64,000 nucleotides of DNA from Bacteroidales bacterium (GTDB lineage Bacteria; Bacteroidota; Bacteroidia; Bacteroidales; FEN-979): NCBI GenBank assembly GCA_023231065.1, contig JALNWE010000009.1, positions 3,447-67,446 on the forward strand, in the 5' to 3' direction. Positions within the stretch are counted from its first letter, which is position 1; the number at the start of each line of letters is the position of its first letter. Below, in pieces: positions 25,145 to 34,376 of this stretch. The translations under genes were made by a program, and so were the position numbers. Under the pieces are notes generated by a model. The model ran no database searches and was not told the origin of the DNA. It saw nothing but the letters and a program-made list of their open reading frames with translations.

Positions 25145-27178
25145 TTAATAACAAAATTTTTCGATGGTCCTGAAAACATCATCAGGGTGAATCGGTTTGG
25201 AGATATAGTCATCCATGCCTGCAGCCATACATTTTTCCCGGTCGCCTTTCATGGCGTTGGCCGTTAACGCGACGATGGGCGTTTTAGCGTTTTTTCCGGT
25301 TTTCGCCTTACGGATCGCTCTTGTGGCCTCAAATCCATCCATTTCCGGCATCATAACATCCATCAGGATAAGGTCAAATAATATTTCTTTTGATTTTTCC
25401 ACAGCCTGTAAACCATTATAAGCGGTAGTTACATCCCAACCTTTTCTGGTTAAAAGTTGTACTACGATCTTTTGGTTGATCAGCTGGTCCTCTACCAATA
25501 AAATATTCAATTTCCGGTGGGGGGCTTTTTCTTCCACCCTTTGGGACGCTTCCCGTTGTGGGATTTCATGATTAAAATACAGGTGGAAAATGACCCGGAT
25601 TAAATTTCGTAATTCCCTTTGCAAAACGGGTTTAAAAAGAAAGAGCCGGTTTGCTTCATTTTCCATCATCCGAATGGAATGAATTGATTTATCTTCCGTG
25701 AGTAATACCAGTTCAGGGAGCAGGGCTTCGGAATATTCTTTTTTAATCAAAGGGATCAGCGGTTCTCCATGATATGCCTGCATGTGGGAATCAATAAATA
25801 TGATCCCATATTTTTTCTCCATGGGATTTCCGATCAACCTAAGGGCATCATCTGGTGTAAATGCCAGATCCACTGCAATATTCCAGCCCTTGAAAAACTT
25901 TTCCATTTGCAGGCTGTGTTCCTTATGGTTATCAATGACAAGAACGCGGAGAGATTGAAGGGCCACGGGGAGCTCAAGTTTCCAATCGGGTTCCGGGTCA
26001 CGGATCAGTTTCATGGGAAGCGTAAAGGAAAAAGTACTGCCTTCACCCAAATGGCTCTGAACCCCGATTTCTCCATCCATAAGTTCAACCAATCTTTTGG
26101 ATATGGTCAGGCCAAGGCCCGTGCCTCCATAAGTCCGGGTAGTGGAAATGGTGGCCTGGTGATAAGATTCAAAAAGGAATTCCATTTTATTGGCAGCTAT
26201 CCCGATCCCGGTGTCTTTCACTACAAACCCAACCATTGCCTGGCCTTCGTTCATCCCTTTAAAGTCAACGGACAGGGAGATCGTCCCCTTGTTGGTAAAT
26301 TTGATGGCGTTGCCAACCAGGTTGATCAGTACCTGGCGTATCCTGGTAGGGTCCCCGATCATTTTATCTGGCATTTCAGCATCATGGAGGCATAAAAACT
26401 CCAGCTTTTTCTGAAATGTTTTTACAGAAAGTAAGTGGATCACTTTTTCAAGGATATCCCGCAGGCTTAGCCCGACATTATCAATTTCCAGCTTATCTGC
26501 TTCAATTTTAGAGATGTCCAGAATCTCATTGATGATCTCCAAAAGCGATTCGCTGCTTTGTTTTATATCAGTCAAATGTTCATAATACTGTTCGGGAATA
26601 TCCTGATCCATGAGAATGAGATCGGTCATTCCGATGATCCCGTTCAAAGGAGTGCGTATTTCATGGCTCATGTTGGCTAAAAAAGAGCTTTTAGCAATGG
26701 TTGCTTCCTCAGCGACCCTTTTTGCCCGATCGAGTTCTTCAATGGTTTTTTGCAGTTGTTTTGTGGTTATCTGCAGGGCGTATTTTTGTTTGAAAAAATC
26801 AATATAGGCTTTTATCTTGTTTTGCAGGATTTTCCGGTCAAGGGGTTTATATAAATAATCAACGGCCCCCGTTTCATATCCCCTGAAGATCTGTTTGGGT
26901 TGTCGGAAAGTTGCCGTGATAAAAATGATGGGAATACTTTTTGTACGCTCACTTCCCCGCATCAGTTCAGCCGTCTCGAACCCATCCATACCAGGCATGT
27001 TCACGTCAAGAAGGACCAGCGAAATATCATGCTCCAGCATCGCGGCCAATGCTTCATTTCCTGAAATGGCCTTGATGATGTTCAGCTCATCACTGCGGAT
27101 AATACTTTCAAGCGCGAGCAGATTTTCATTTCGGTCATCAACGATGAGAATATTGAATTTTTCCAGTCCGTGTTCCAT
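25145..27178 (-). CDS. Soluble hybrid kinase: receiver, HisKA, HATPase, two receivers
   Basis: A 677-residue cytoplasmic protein without membrane segments. N-terminal receiver (ILIVDDRNENLLALES, Asp in LLDVNMPGMDGFE), HisKA (FLANMSHEIRTPLNGIIGM), HATPase (DTGIGIAANKMEFLFESY, GGTGLGLTISKRL), a divergent receiver (VLVIDNHKEHS, FIDSHMQAY, with the conserved Lys in LFKPV) and a canonical receiver (LLVEDQLINQKI, LMDVMMPEMDGFEATRA). It may receive phosphate from the membrane kinase encoded 17 nt downstream in the same operon. The longest frame would begin at 27280, upstream of the promoter box, so ATG 27178 was chosen. Confidence 0.9.
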   Translation of the reverse strand: MEHGLEKFNILIVDDRNENLLALESIIRSDELNIIKAISGNEALAAMLEHDISLVLLDVNMPGMDGFETAELMRGSERTKSIPIIFITATFRQPKQIFRGYETGAVDYLYKPLDRKILQNKIKAYIDFFKQKYALQITTKQLQKTIEELDRAKRVAEEATIAKSSFLANMSHEIRTPLNGIIGMTDLILMDQDIPEQYYEHLTDIKQSSESLLEIINEILDISKIEADKLEIDNVGLSLRDILEKVIHLLSVKTFQKKLEFLCLHDAEMPDKMIGDPTRIRQVLINLVGNAIKFTNKGTISLSVDFKGMNEGQAMVGFVVKDTGIGIAANKMEFLFESYHQATISTTRTYGGTGLGLTISKRLVELMDGEIGVQSHLGEGSTFSFTLPMKLIRDPEPDWKLELPVALQSLRVLVIDNHKEHSLQMEKFFKGWNIAVDLAFTPDDALRLIGNPMEKKYGIIFIDSHMQAYHGEPLIPLIKKEYSEALLPELVLLTEDKSIHSIRMMENEANRLFLFKPVLQRELRNLIRVIFHLYFNHEIPQREASQRVEEKAPHRKLNILLVEDQLINQKIVVQLLTRKGWDVTTAYNGLQAVEKSKEILFDLILMDVMMPEMDGFEATRAIRKAKTGKNAKTPIVALTANAMKGDREKCMAAGMDDYISKPIHPDDVFRTIEKFCY

Positions 27179-27240
27179 GCCATAATTATTGTAAAATCCC
27201 TGATTTTCAGAAAGGATTTTCTTTCGGATAGTCCTCTTTA

Positions 27241-27248
27241 CAAATGTA
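27241..27248 (-). promoter_or_regulatory. -7 promoter box of the two-kinase operon
   Basis: The minus strand reads TACATTTG, matching TAnnTTTG, 62 nt upstream of the ATG at 27178. It lies between the rejected start (27280) and the chosen one. Confidence 0.5.
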
Positions 27249-27280
27249 TTATTATTTACTGAATCACGAAAAAAAACCAT

Positions 27281-27288
27281 TATTTTTG
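27281..27288 (+). promoter_or_regulatory. -7 promoter box of the sugar permease gene
   Basis: TATTTTTG matches TAnnTTTG, 41 nt upstream of the ATG at 27330; divergent from the kinase promoter 33 bp away. Confidence 0.5.
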
Positions 27289-27329
27289 TCCACTTGCTTT
27301 TCTATAAATAAACCACTAAAACCAACTGG

Positions 27330-28688
27330 ATGAGGCAACATAGTAATAATCTCCGGACTCCGGGAACAAGGGCAAATTACATTTTATCGATCATTATTAT
27401 TGGTGTATTTTATTTCATTTTTGGTTTTGTGACCTGGCTTAACGGGATTTTGATCCCTTATCTTAAAATTGCCTGTGAGTTGACCAATTTTCAGGCTTTA
27501 TTTGTGGCTTTTGCCTTTTACATATCCTACACGCTGATGGCCCTGCCTTCTTCCTGGATTTTGGAAAAAACAGGATTCAGGAATGGGATGATGGTTGGTC
27601 TTTGGGTCATGGCCTTAGGGACCTTTTTATTTATCCCGGCTGCATTGCTACGCATGTATGCCATTTTCCTGCTGGGACTTTTTGTTCTTGGAACGGGGCT
27701 TGCCATTCTCCAAACGGCTGTTAATCCTTATATAACCATTATCGGGCCTCGGGAAACGGCTGCCCGCCGGATCAGCATCATGGGCATCTGCAACAAACTG
27801 GCAGGGGCTATTGCGCCGCTAATCCTCACTTATTTTATCCTGAATGATGGCGATGCATTTTTGAAAAGCCTGGCCGGGTTGGATGTGGATACAAAAATGA
27901 TGGCCCTTGACGGATTGGCCAGAAGGGTCATAGGGCCTTATCTGGTAATGACCCTTGTGCTTTTTGCATTGGGATTGTTCATCAGGAGAGCGCCACTACC
28001 GGAGGTCGAAACCGAACAAATGTCAGAAAACAAGGGTATCGGCGTTGTCTTAAAAAACTCAATTTTTCAATTTCCCCATTTGATCATCGGGGTGATCGCC
28101 CTTTTCTTTTATGTTGGAATAGAAGTGATAGCGGGAGATACTATAATCCGTTATGGTTTAGCGCTTGGAGTCCCTCTGGAATCTGCAAAAAACTTCACTT
28201 CTGTAGTGTTGATCGCTATGGTTCTGGGTTATATATTGGGCATTATTATGATCCCCAAGATTATTTCACAAAAAACCGCTCTGACTTGGTGCGGGATACT
28301 GGGCATTTTCTTTACCATCATGGTCATCATCCTTCCTTCGGATGCCCGGTTGGCCATTCCGTTTTTAGATCTGATGTCGATGACGCGGGTGGAGATCATC
28401 CTTCCTTATACCTGCTTATTTGTCGGGTTACTGGGGCTTGCCAATTCACTGGTATGGCCGGCTATCTGGCCCCTGGCTATCCATGGCCTGGGCCCCTTCA
28501 TAAAAACCGGCTCTGCATTACTGATCATGGCCATCGCGGGTGGGGCTATTCTCCCTCTGCTCTGGGGTTATCTTTCCGATATATGGTCCGCGCAACAAGC
28601 GTATTGGCTTGGCATTCCATGTTATCTGATGATCATTTATTTTGCTGTTTGGGGACATCAACTGAAATCCTGGAAAATAAAAAAATAA
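27330..28688 (+). CDS. Sugar permease of the major facilitator superfamily, FucP-like
   Basis: An inner-membrane sugar/H+ symporter of 452 residues with twelve predicted helices. It has the FucP/GlcP group features: FIFGFVTWLNGILIPYLK in helix 1, FYISYTLMALPSSWILEK, FVLGTGLAILQTAVNPYI and GPRETAARRISIMGICNK. Substrate (hexose or N-acetylhexosamine) cannot be set from sequence. Its stop overlaps the start of the nucleotidyltransferase (TAATG), implying coupled translation. Confidence 0.9.
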   Translation: MRQHSNNLRTPGTRANYILSIIIIGVFYFIFGFVTWLNGILIPYLKIACELTNFQALFVAFAFYISYTLMALPSSWILEKTGFRNGMMVGLWVMALGTFLFIPAALLRMYAIFLLGLFVLGTGLAILQTAVNPYITIIGPRETAARRISIMGICNKLAGAIAPLILTYFILNDGDAFLKSLAGLDVDTKMMALDGLARRVIGPYLVMTLVLFALGLFIRRAPLPEVETEQMSENKGIGVVLKNSIFQFPHLIIGVIALFFYVGIEVIAGDTIIRYGLALGVPLESAKNFTSVVLIAMVLGYILGIIMIPKIISQKTALTWCGILGIFFTIMVIILPSDARLAIPFLDLMSMTRVEIILPYTCLFVGLLGLANSLVWPAIWPLAIHGLGPFIKTGSALLIMAIAGGAILPLLWGYLSDIWSAQQAYWLGIPCYLMIIYFAVWGHQLKSWKIKK

Positions 28689-29596
28689 TGAAACCAACAT
28701 TACTTATTCTGGCTGCCGGAATAGGAAGCCGTTACGGAGGGCTCAAACAACTCGACCCGATCGGCCCCTCAGGGGAAACGATCATTGATTATTCCATCTA
28801 TGATGCTTTACAGGCAGGTTTTGGTAAAGTTGTCTTTATCATCAAGGAGAGTATCGAAAAGGACTTCAAGGAAACTTTTTTAGAAAAGCTGAAGGATAAA
28901 ATTGAGGTAGATTATGTTTTTCAGGAGCTATGGATGGTCCCCGAAGGAGTTGATGTCCCTGAAACCAGGCAAAAGCCCTGGGGTACAGGCCATGCTGTTA
29001 TGATGGCTGAAGAAAAGATCAAAACTCCTTTTGCAGTGATCAATGCCGATGACTTTTACAGCCGGAAAGCTTTTGAGCTCATCTCCGCTTACTATAAGGA
29101 TTGGGGCCCCGGACGTGAAAATGATTATTGTATGATAGGTTACCCGGTTGCAAGTACCCTCTCGGATTTTGGCGCTGTATCCAGGGGAATTTGTCAGGCC
29201 GATGACCATAACCGTTTGATTGATGTGGTTGAACGTACCCAACTTGAACGGCAGGAGAACGAAATTGTCTATAAAAACGATTCAGGACAAATGGAATTAA
29301 TCCTTCCGGGGACCATCGTCTCCATGAATTTTTGGGGATTCACTCCTTCGTTTTTCGGATTTCTGAAACAGGGATTTTCCCGGTTTATCAAAGAAAACCA
29401 GGAAAACCCCAAAGCTGAATTTTACATTCCCACCATGGTCAATGAACTCATCAAAAAACAAATCGCGACCGTTACCGTATTATATGGTAAGGTGCAATGG
29501 TTCGGGATGACCTATAAAGAAGATCGTAAAATGGTCGTGAAAAAGGTCAAAGAACTCATTCTGCAGGGAGAATATCCAGAAAATTTATGGGGGTAA
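28688..29596 (+). CDS. Sugar-1-phosphate nucleotidyltransferase-like protein
   Basis: A 302-residue Rossmann-type NTP transferase. N-terminal LLILAAGIGSRYGGLKQLDPIG is the nucleotide-binding signature (GxGxR..K), with GETIIDYSIYDAL next and AVINADDFYSRKAF as the metal-binding D-D segment. The middle and C-terminal parts (VSMNFWGFTPSFFGFL, KVQWFGMTYKEDRKMV) match a Bacteroidota-typical group often found with sugar kinases and transporters. Probable role: activation of the sugar brought in by the upstream permease. The ATG at 28688 was chosen; the longer in-frame extension to 28286 lies inside the permease gene. Confidence 0.85.
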   Translation: MKPTLLILAAGIGSRYGGLKQLDPIGPSGETIIDYSIYDALQAGFGKVVFIIKESIEKDFKETFLEKLKDKIEVDYVFQELWMVPEGVDVPETRQKPWGTGHAVMMAEEKIKTPFAVINADDFYSRKAFELISAYYKDWGPGRENDYCMIGYPVASTLSDFGAVSRGICQADDHNRLIDVVERTQLERQENEIVYKNDSGQMELILPGTIVSMNFWGFTPSFFGFLKQGFSRFIKENQENPKAEFYIPTMVNELIKKQIATVTVLYGKVQWFGMTYKEDRKMVVKKVKELILQGEYPENLWG

Positions 29597-29640
29597 GCCA
29601 ATTTTTTTTTCTCCTGTTCGTTTAATGCTGTACAAATGCC

Positions 29641-29648
29641 TATTTTTG
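29641..29648 (+). promoter_or_regulatory. -7 promoter box of the beta-barrel gene
   Basis: TATTTTTG matches TAnnTTTG and lies 20 nt before ATG 29669; it overlaps the reading frame from the earlier ATG 29636, which is therefore rejected. Confidence 0.55.
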
Positions 29649-29668
29649 TCACAAGAAAATCCTTCTTT

Positions 29669-30364
29669 ATGAACCATTTAAAGCATTATTTGCTGTTTTT
29701 TTGCCTGAGCGCCACCACTTTTTTATTGTTAACCCCGCAAATCACACAGGCACAAGTGGTTAAAGAAGCCACAAAAAAACGTATAAGCATTGGTTTTGGT
29801 ATATTTTCCGATATATGGATGAATACCCCCGACGGGATGAAAACCAGGACCATCAATCAGGGCGTGAACGTTTTTGCGACGTATAATGTTCCTTTCGGAA
29901 AAAGCAATTTCGGATTTGCTATCGGATTAGGGATCAGTGTACATAACCTTTACTGGAATTATATGTTCAAAGGGAATTATGATACCCTGCAATTTGTTAA
30001 AGTACCTGACAGTATCAGCTATAAACGCAGCAAACTCACCCTGCCTTATCTTGAACTTCCGATAGAATTTCGTTTTAAAACCAAAAGTAAATTTGCAGTG
30101 GGAATTGGTTTCAAAGTCGGATATATGATCTATGCCCATACCAAATGGGTTGGCGACGACTATCTTTTTAATACCTCGACCACTTTAAAGAGCACCGTAA
30201 TGGATATTAAAAATCTGGAACGGTTTTCCTATGGCCCTACATTCCGGATAGGATATAAATGGATCCATGCTACTGCTTCCTGTTCCCTGTCCGCTATTTT
30301 TAACAAGGATAAGGGCCCCGACATATACCCCGTTTCGGTCGGATTACTTTTGATGCCTTTTTGA
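29669..30364 (+). CDS. Outer-membrane beta-barrel protein
   Basis: A 231-residue protein with signal peptide (MNHLKHYLLFFCLSATTFLL.. cut near TQAQ), then alternating amphipathic strands such as RISIGFGIFSDIW, GFAIGLGISVHNLYWNYM, YLELPIEFRFKTK and FAVGIGFKVGYMIYAH, ending VGLLLMPF with a C-terminal Phe. It fits the small PorT/OmpA-like barrels of Bacteroidota; no specific function can be assigned. Its stop codon directly abuts that of the convergent PAP2-like gene. Confidence 0.78.
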   Translation: MNHLKHYLLFFCLSATTFLLLTPQITQAQVVKEATKKRISIGFGIFSDIWMNTPDGMKTRTINQGVNVFATYNVPFGKSNFGFAIGLGISVHNLYWNYMFKGNYDTLQFVKVPDSISYKRSKLTLPYLELPIEFRFKTKSKFAVGIGFKVGYMIYAHTKWVGDDYLFNTSTTLKSTVMDIKNLERFSYGPTFRIGYKWIHATASCSLSAIFNKDKGPDIYPVSVGLLLMPF

Positions 30365-30976
30365 TCAGTGTAATATTATCAACGTGGAAATCACCACAAC
30401 GCCAAGGAAAAATCCGGTATAAACCTCCACCGGATGATGGGCATTTAGTTTGAGCCTGGCATAGCCGATTATTCCCCCCGCCAGGATTGATCCAAAGAGA
30501 AAAAGATCCGTTTGCAGACCGTATTTCAGTGACAGGCCCAACAACAAACCGGTCAAACTGCCGATGCCGATCATGTGGAAACTGATCTTGAAATAAAAAT
30601 TGATGATCAGGGTTAAAATAGCTAAGATGGTACAACCCAACATATAATAACTGAACATAACCGATAAGGAAATGCCCTTTAACAGATAATAGGTTAGATA
30701 GTAAAATATGGCAACCCCTAAAATTAGATAGGTCCTTTCTTCCTTTTGTTCAAGAAAAAAAGAGGAGATCACATGCAACCTGTACAATAAAAAAGCAAAA
30801 AACAGCGGAAATATAAAAGTGGTCAAAACAACGATACCCAACAGGATCATTTTATAATCGACAGGTATCATCAGCGAAATGGCGTTATTGATGTTCAATA
30901 ACAAGAGTAAAGTGTAAGCCGGGACCAATAACGGGTGGAAGACATAGGAAATGCCTTTGGCAGGCTGGTTTTGCAT
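30365..30976 (-). CDS. PAP2-like membrane protein
   Basis: A 203-residue membrane protein with about six hydrophobic helices. Near the C-terminus KLNAHHPVEVYTGFFLG resembles the last PAP2 motif (S/A-H-x-x-x-D-V-x-x-G), where the catalytic His normally precedes an Asp; here Glu takes that place. The N-terminal K-x6-RP motif of PAP2 phosphatases is not visible, so it may be non-catalytic or divergent. It follows rpoN by 14 nt on the same strand and is probably cotranscribed. Confidence 0.65.
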   Translation of the reverse strand: MQNQPAKGISYVFHPLLVPAYTLLLLLNINNAISLMIPVDYKMILLGIVVLTTFIFPLFFAFLLYRLHVISSFFLEQKEERTYLILGVAIFYYLTYYLLKGISLSVMFSYYMLGCTILAILTLIINFYFKISFHMIGIGSLTGLLLGLSLKYGLQTDLFLFGSILAGGIIGYARLKLNAHHPVEVYTGFFLGVVVISTLIILH

Positions 30977-30990
30977 AAGCCGGATTGGGA

Positions 30991-32475
30991 TTAAAGTTCA
31001 ATTCTCAGGCGGGCGACAGGGATGTTCAACTGTTTTCTGTATTTGGCAATAGTCCTGCGGGCGATGGAATATCCTTTGGTTTTCAGGATTTCCACCAGTT
31101 CATCATCGGTCAGGGGTTTTGATTTGTTTTCTGCATCAATGGTATCGGAAAGGATCTTTTTTATCTCCCGGGTCGATATTTCCTCTCCTTCGGTATTCAA
31201 CATGGATTCACTGAAAAAGCTTTTTAAAAGTAAAGTCCCGAATGGAGTCTGGACATATTTGCTGTTGGCGACCCTTGAGATTGTGGAAATGTCAAGATTA
31301 ACGATGCTGGCAATGTCCTTTAATATCATCGGCCTCAATTTAGTATCATCTCCAGTGAGAAAATATTCATGTTGATAGTCCATGATGGCCTTCATCGTTG
31401 TGTACAGTGTTTCCTGGCGTTGTTTGATGGCCTCGATGAATCCCCGTGCAGCTTCCAGTTTTTGCCGGATGAAGGTCATGGCAGCTTTCTCGCCAGGTTT
31501 GTTCCGGCTGCCGCTATACTCCTGCAGCATACTGATATAATCGCGGTTGAGTGAAAGCTCCGGTGTGTTCCGGCTATTCAATGTAAGTTCAAGGTGGTTA
31601 TCTATGTTGGTTATGACAAAGTCCGGGATAATATACTGGCTATCGCGTGAAACTTCTGAAATGGTAATACCGGGTTTCGGGTTCAGGCGCTGGATTTCAT
31701 CAATGGCATCTTTTAGTTCATCTTCTGCAATATTCCCTTTCTGTAAGATCTTATCATAGTGTTTTTTACTGAATTCATCGAAATAAAAACGGATGATGAT
31801 GGAGGCCAGATCGGTGGCATAGGCCCTTTCTGTTTTATTCTCCAGCTGGATCAGCAGGCATTCCTGGAGACTACGGGCAGCGATTCCTGGAGGATCAAAG
31901 GTTTGAACAACTTTCAGTACTTCTAAAATTTCGGACGGAGTAGCTTCGATATTCTGGTTGAAGGCCAGATCGTCCGATAAAGCAGGGATTTCCCTTCGCA
32001 GATATCCTGACTCATCAAGGTTCCCGATAATGGTCGCGGCGATAATATATTGTTTATCGGTAAATTTGTGCATCCCGATCTGAGCGATTAGAAAATCCTG
32101 AAAACTGATCCCTGAAATAATAGGGATTTCACGGTTTTCTTCATCCGGGCTGCGGTTATCGGCAACCAGCCGGTAAGAAGGAATTTCACCCTCATCGACA
32201 TAGTCCTCAAAGGAAAATTCATCATCAGGGGACCCTGCTGATTCTGCTTCCTGGAATTCATCTTCTTCTGAATCAATGGAATCCAACGTGGCTTCCTCCT
32301 GCATATCCTGATCCTCTTCTTCCTTGCTTACTTCTTCCAGGGCCGGGTTCTCTTCAATTTCCTGTTTGATCCGTTGTTCGAGCGAAAGAATAGGTTCCTG
32401 CAGCAAACGCATGACCAATACCTGCTGGGGGGATAGTTTCTGGATTAACCGTTGTTGGAGTCTCTGGTTCAGCAT
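30991..32475 (-). CDS. rpoN: RNA polymerase sigma-54 factor
   Basis: A 494-residue sigma-54. The N-terminal activator-interaction region reads MLNQRLQQRLIQKLSPQQVL with QEPILSLEQRIKQEIEENPAL; an acidic linker follows (about 50-105); the core-binding region and DNA-binding helix-turn-helix (IASIVNLDISTISRVANSKY) come next; the C-terminal RpoN box is ARRTIAKYRKQL. A TTG at 32484 is also in frame but falls in the -7 box. It serves promoters needing enhancer-binding activators; none of those is in the window. Confidence 0.96.
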   Translation of the reverse strand: MLNQRLQQRLIQKLSPQQVLVMRLLQEPILSLEQRIKQEIEENPALEEVSKEEEDQDMQEEATLDSIDSEEDEFQEAESAGSPDDEFSFEDYVDEGEIPSYRLVADNRSPDEENREIPIISGISFQDFLIAQIGMHKFTDKQYIIAATIIGNLDESGYLRREIPALSDDLAFNQNIEATPSEILEVLKVVQTFDPPGIAARSLQECLLIQLENKTERAYATDLASIIIRFYFDEFSKKHYDKILQKGNIAEDELKDAIDEIQRLNPKPGITISEVSRDSQYIIPDFVITNIDNHLELTLNSRNTPELSLNRDYISMLQEYSGSRNKPGEKAAMTFIRQKLEAARGFIEAIKQRQETLYTTMKAIMDYQHEYFLTGDDTKLRPMILKDIASIVNLDISTISRVANSKYVQTPFGTLLLKSFFSESMLNTEGEEISTREIKKILSDTIDAENKSKPLTDDELVEILKTKGYSIARRTIAKYRKQLNIPVARLRIEL

Positions 32476-32481
32476 AGATAA

Positions 32482-32489
32482 CAAATATA
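32482..32489 (-). promoter_or_regulatory. -7 promoter box of rpoN, implying a leaderless mRNA
   Basis: The minus strand reads TATATTTG, then only six bases (TTATCT) to the ATG at 32475. With transcription starting about 4 nt after the box, the leader would be 0-4 nt. Confidence 0.55.
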
Positions 32490-32615
32490 ACTATTAATCC
32501 CCTGAAATTATTTTGATCATCGGCGAAAAAATTGATCCAATCGTCAAATATAGAGAACCCGTCTAATTTAACAAAATATCAGCAAGATTATGGATAATTT
32601 CGCAAAAAATTCAGG

Positions 32616-33650
32616 ATGGGACCCTTGCCCGGATTACGTTCAAAACCCTCTTCAGTATGGATCCATATTCTAATATGGCTTGCCTATTTCATGGTCCCTT
32701 TGCTGTTCATCGAATCCGCTGCCGGCAGGGAACGGTTCATGATCCTGGGATGGTTCATGCAGTTGCTGACGCTGATCTATTTTTATTATAACTACTCATT
32801 TCTGATCCCCCGGTTTTTATTACCCAAAAAGATCGTGTTGTATGTTGTCATGCTGATCCTGGGGCTATTGGTCATCAGCGGTATAAATGCTATTTTCTCC
32901 TTGTCCGTTTTCGGAATGTTTGAGCACCGCCATCCATTCAATTTATGGAGAGCGGTTACCTTCCCGGTTTATCCGGTCCTCTTGGCTTTTGCGCTGAGCA
33001 GCGCCATACGGATCATCATGGAGTATTTTCAGAATGAACGCCAGAAAAAAGAGATGGAATCTGAAAAACTGTCCGCGGAACTGGCCTTTTTAAAATCACA
33101 GGTCAACCCTCACTTCCTTTTTAATATTCTGAATAATATCTGTTCGCTGGCCAGGAAAAAGTCTGATAATACGGAAAATGCCATTATTAAATTATCGCAG
33201 ATCATGCGGTATATGCTCCAGGATTCAAAAGATGAAACCGTGTGCCTGGAAAAAGAGGTCGAATACCTTCAGAATTATATCGACCTCCAGCGTTTACGGA
33301 TTTCGGACCAGGTCAGGATCACCTTTACGGTCGAAGGCCGCCCCGAACAAATGTCCATTGCCCCTTTGCTGTTGATCCCCTTTGTGGAAAACGCGTTTAA
33401 GCACGGAGTTAGTTATATGGATGAAGCTGAGATCACCATCACCCTGAAAGCATATTCTGATAATCTGACCTTTATTGTTGTGAACCGTGTTGTAAAACAA
33501 AATGTTGAATCTTCAGACCAGGGATCCGGTATTGGCCTGAAGAATGTAAAACGCCGTCTTGATCTTTTATATCCGAAAAATCATGCACTTATTATCAGCG
33601 AAGAAAACAACCAATACCAGGTTGAACTGACTATACACTTTGAAAAATGA
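32616..33650 (+). CDS. LytS-type sensor histidine kinase
   Basis: A 344-residue kinase of the His_kinase (PF06580) type. Four membrane helices fill residues about 15-130; the cytoplasmic part carries LKSQVNPHFLFNILNNICSL with the phospho-acceptor His near 169, and a HATPase domain (PLLLIPFVENAFKHGV, GSGIGLKNVKRRLDLLY). It overlaps its response regulator by ATGA. A TAATTTCG at 32595-32602 may be a variant -7 box. It heads the operon for the TolC-MacAB exporter. Confidence 0.92.
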   Translation: MGPLPGLRSKPSSVWIHILIWLAYFMVPLLFIESAAGRERFMILGWFMQLLTLIYFYYNYSFLIPRFLLPKKIVLYVVMLILGLLVISGINAIFSLSVFGMFEHRHPFNLWRAVTFPVYPVLLAFALSSAIRIIMEYFQNERQKKEMESEKLSAELAFLKSQVNPHFLFNILNNICSLARKKSDNTENAIIKLSQIMRYMLQDSKDETVCLEKEVEYLQNYIDLQRLRISDQVRITFTVEGRPEQMSIAPLLLIPFVENAFKHGVSYMDEAEITITLKAYSDNLTFIVVNRVVKQNVESSDQGSGIGLKNVKRRLDLLYPKNHALIISEENNQYQVELTIHFEK

Positions 33651-34375
33651 TCCGTTGTATCGCCATCGATGATGAATCGTTAGCCCTTGAATTGATCGAG
33701 GATAACATAAAGAAAGTTCCCTTCCTCGAATTGGTCAAAACATGCAGAAATGCAATGGAAGCCCTTGAAATAATGGGGGAACGAACCATCGACCTGATCT
33801 TTCTCGATATACAAATGCCGGATATTACCGGGATCCAGTTATTGAAAAGCTTGCCACACAGGCCTTTGGTTATTTTCACAACCGCTTTTTCCAATTACGC
33901 CAAAGAGGGATATGACCTGGATGTAATCGATTACCTGCTTAAACCCTATTCCTTTGAACGGTTTATAAAAGCCGTGAACAAGGTCCGTGAATATTTGGAC
34001 CTCAGGGAAATTGCCCAAACGCAGGGAAGCCCGAAAGAAAACCAGGTATTGCCCCAATACCTTTTTGTGCGAGCGGATTATAAACTGGTAAAAATAAATT
34101 TCAATGAGATCCTTTATATTGAAGGATTAAAAGATTATGTAAAAATTTATACCGGCGACAGGCCCATCATCACTCAAATGAGCATGAAGGCCCTGGAAGA
34201 AAAACTTCCGGCGAATGATTTTCTGAGGGTCCACCGCTCATATATCGTCGCATTTAATAAAATCGAATTTATCCAAAAAAACATGCTGACAATTGGTAAA
34301 AAAGAAATCCCGATCAGCGAACATTACCATGATCAACTTTACAAGAGGATTAACTATGAAAAACCTTCCGAATAA
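33647..34375 (+). CDS. LytTR-family response regulator
   Basis: A 242-residue regulator: receiver at 1-120 (CIAIDDESLALELIED, acceptor Asp in LIFLDIQMPDITGIQLL, Thr/Ser switch in VIFTTAFSNYA, Lys in YLLKPYSFERF) and a C-terminal LytTR DNA-binding domain (YLFVRADYKLVKINFNEILY, FLRVHRSYIVAFNKIEFI). It is cognate to the overlapping LytS kinase and probably controls the exporter operon that follows. Confidence 0.93.
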   Translation: MIRCIAIDDESLALELIEDNIKKVPFLELVKTCRNAMEALEIMGERTIDLIFLDIQMPDITGIQLLKSLPHRPLVIFTTAFSNYAKEGYDLDVIDYLLKPYSFERFIKAVNKVREYLDLREIAQTQGSPKENQVLPQYLFVRADYKLVKINFNEILYIEGLKDYVKIYTGDRPIITQMSMKALEEKLPANDFLRVHRSYIVAFNKIEFIQKNMLTIGKKEIPISEHYHDQLYKRINYEKPSE

Positions 34376-34376
34376 A

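Noticed and set aside
25769..26395. Open frame of 208 codons on the plus strand
   Set aside because: It is antisense to the kinase domain of the soluble hybrid kinase, which has strong motifs in its own frame; no family features are seen.
28286..28687. N-terminal extension of the nucleotidyltransferase frame
   Set aside because: It lies wholly inside the sugar permease gene in another frame; the family N-terminus LLILAAGIGSRYGG begins just after ATG 28688.
30365..30976. Firm call of a PAP2 phosphatase
   Set aside because: Only the last motif is visible, with Glu instead of Asp; the K-x6-RP and PSGH motifs were not found.
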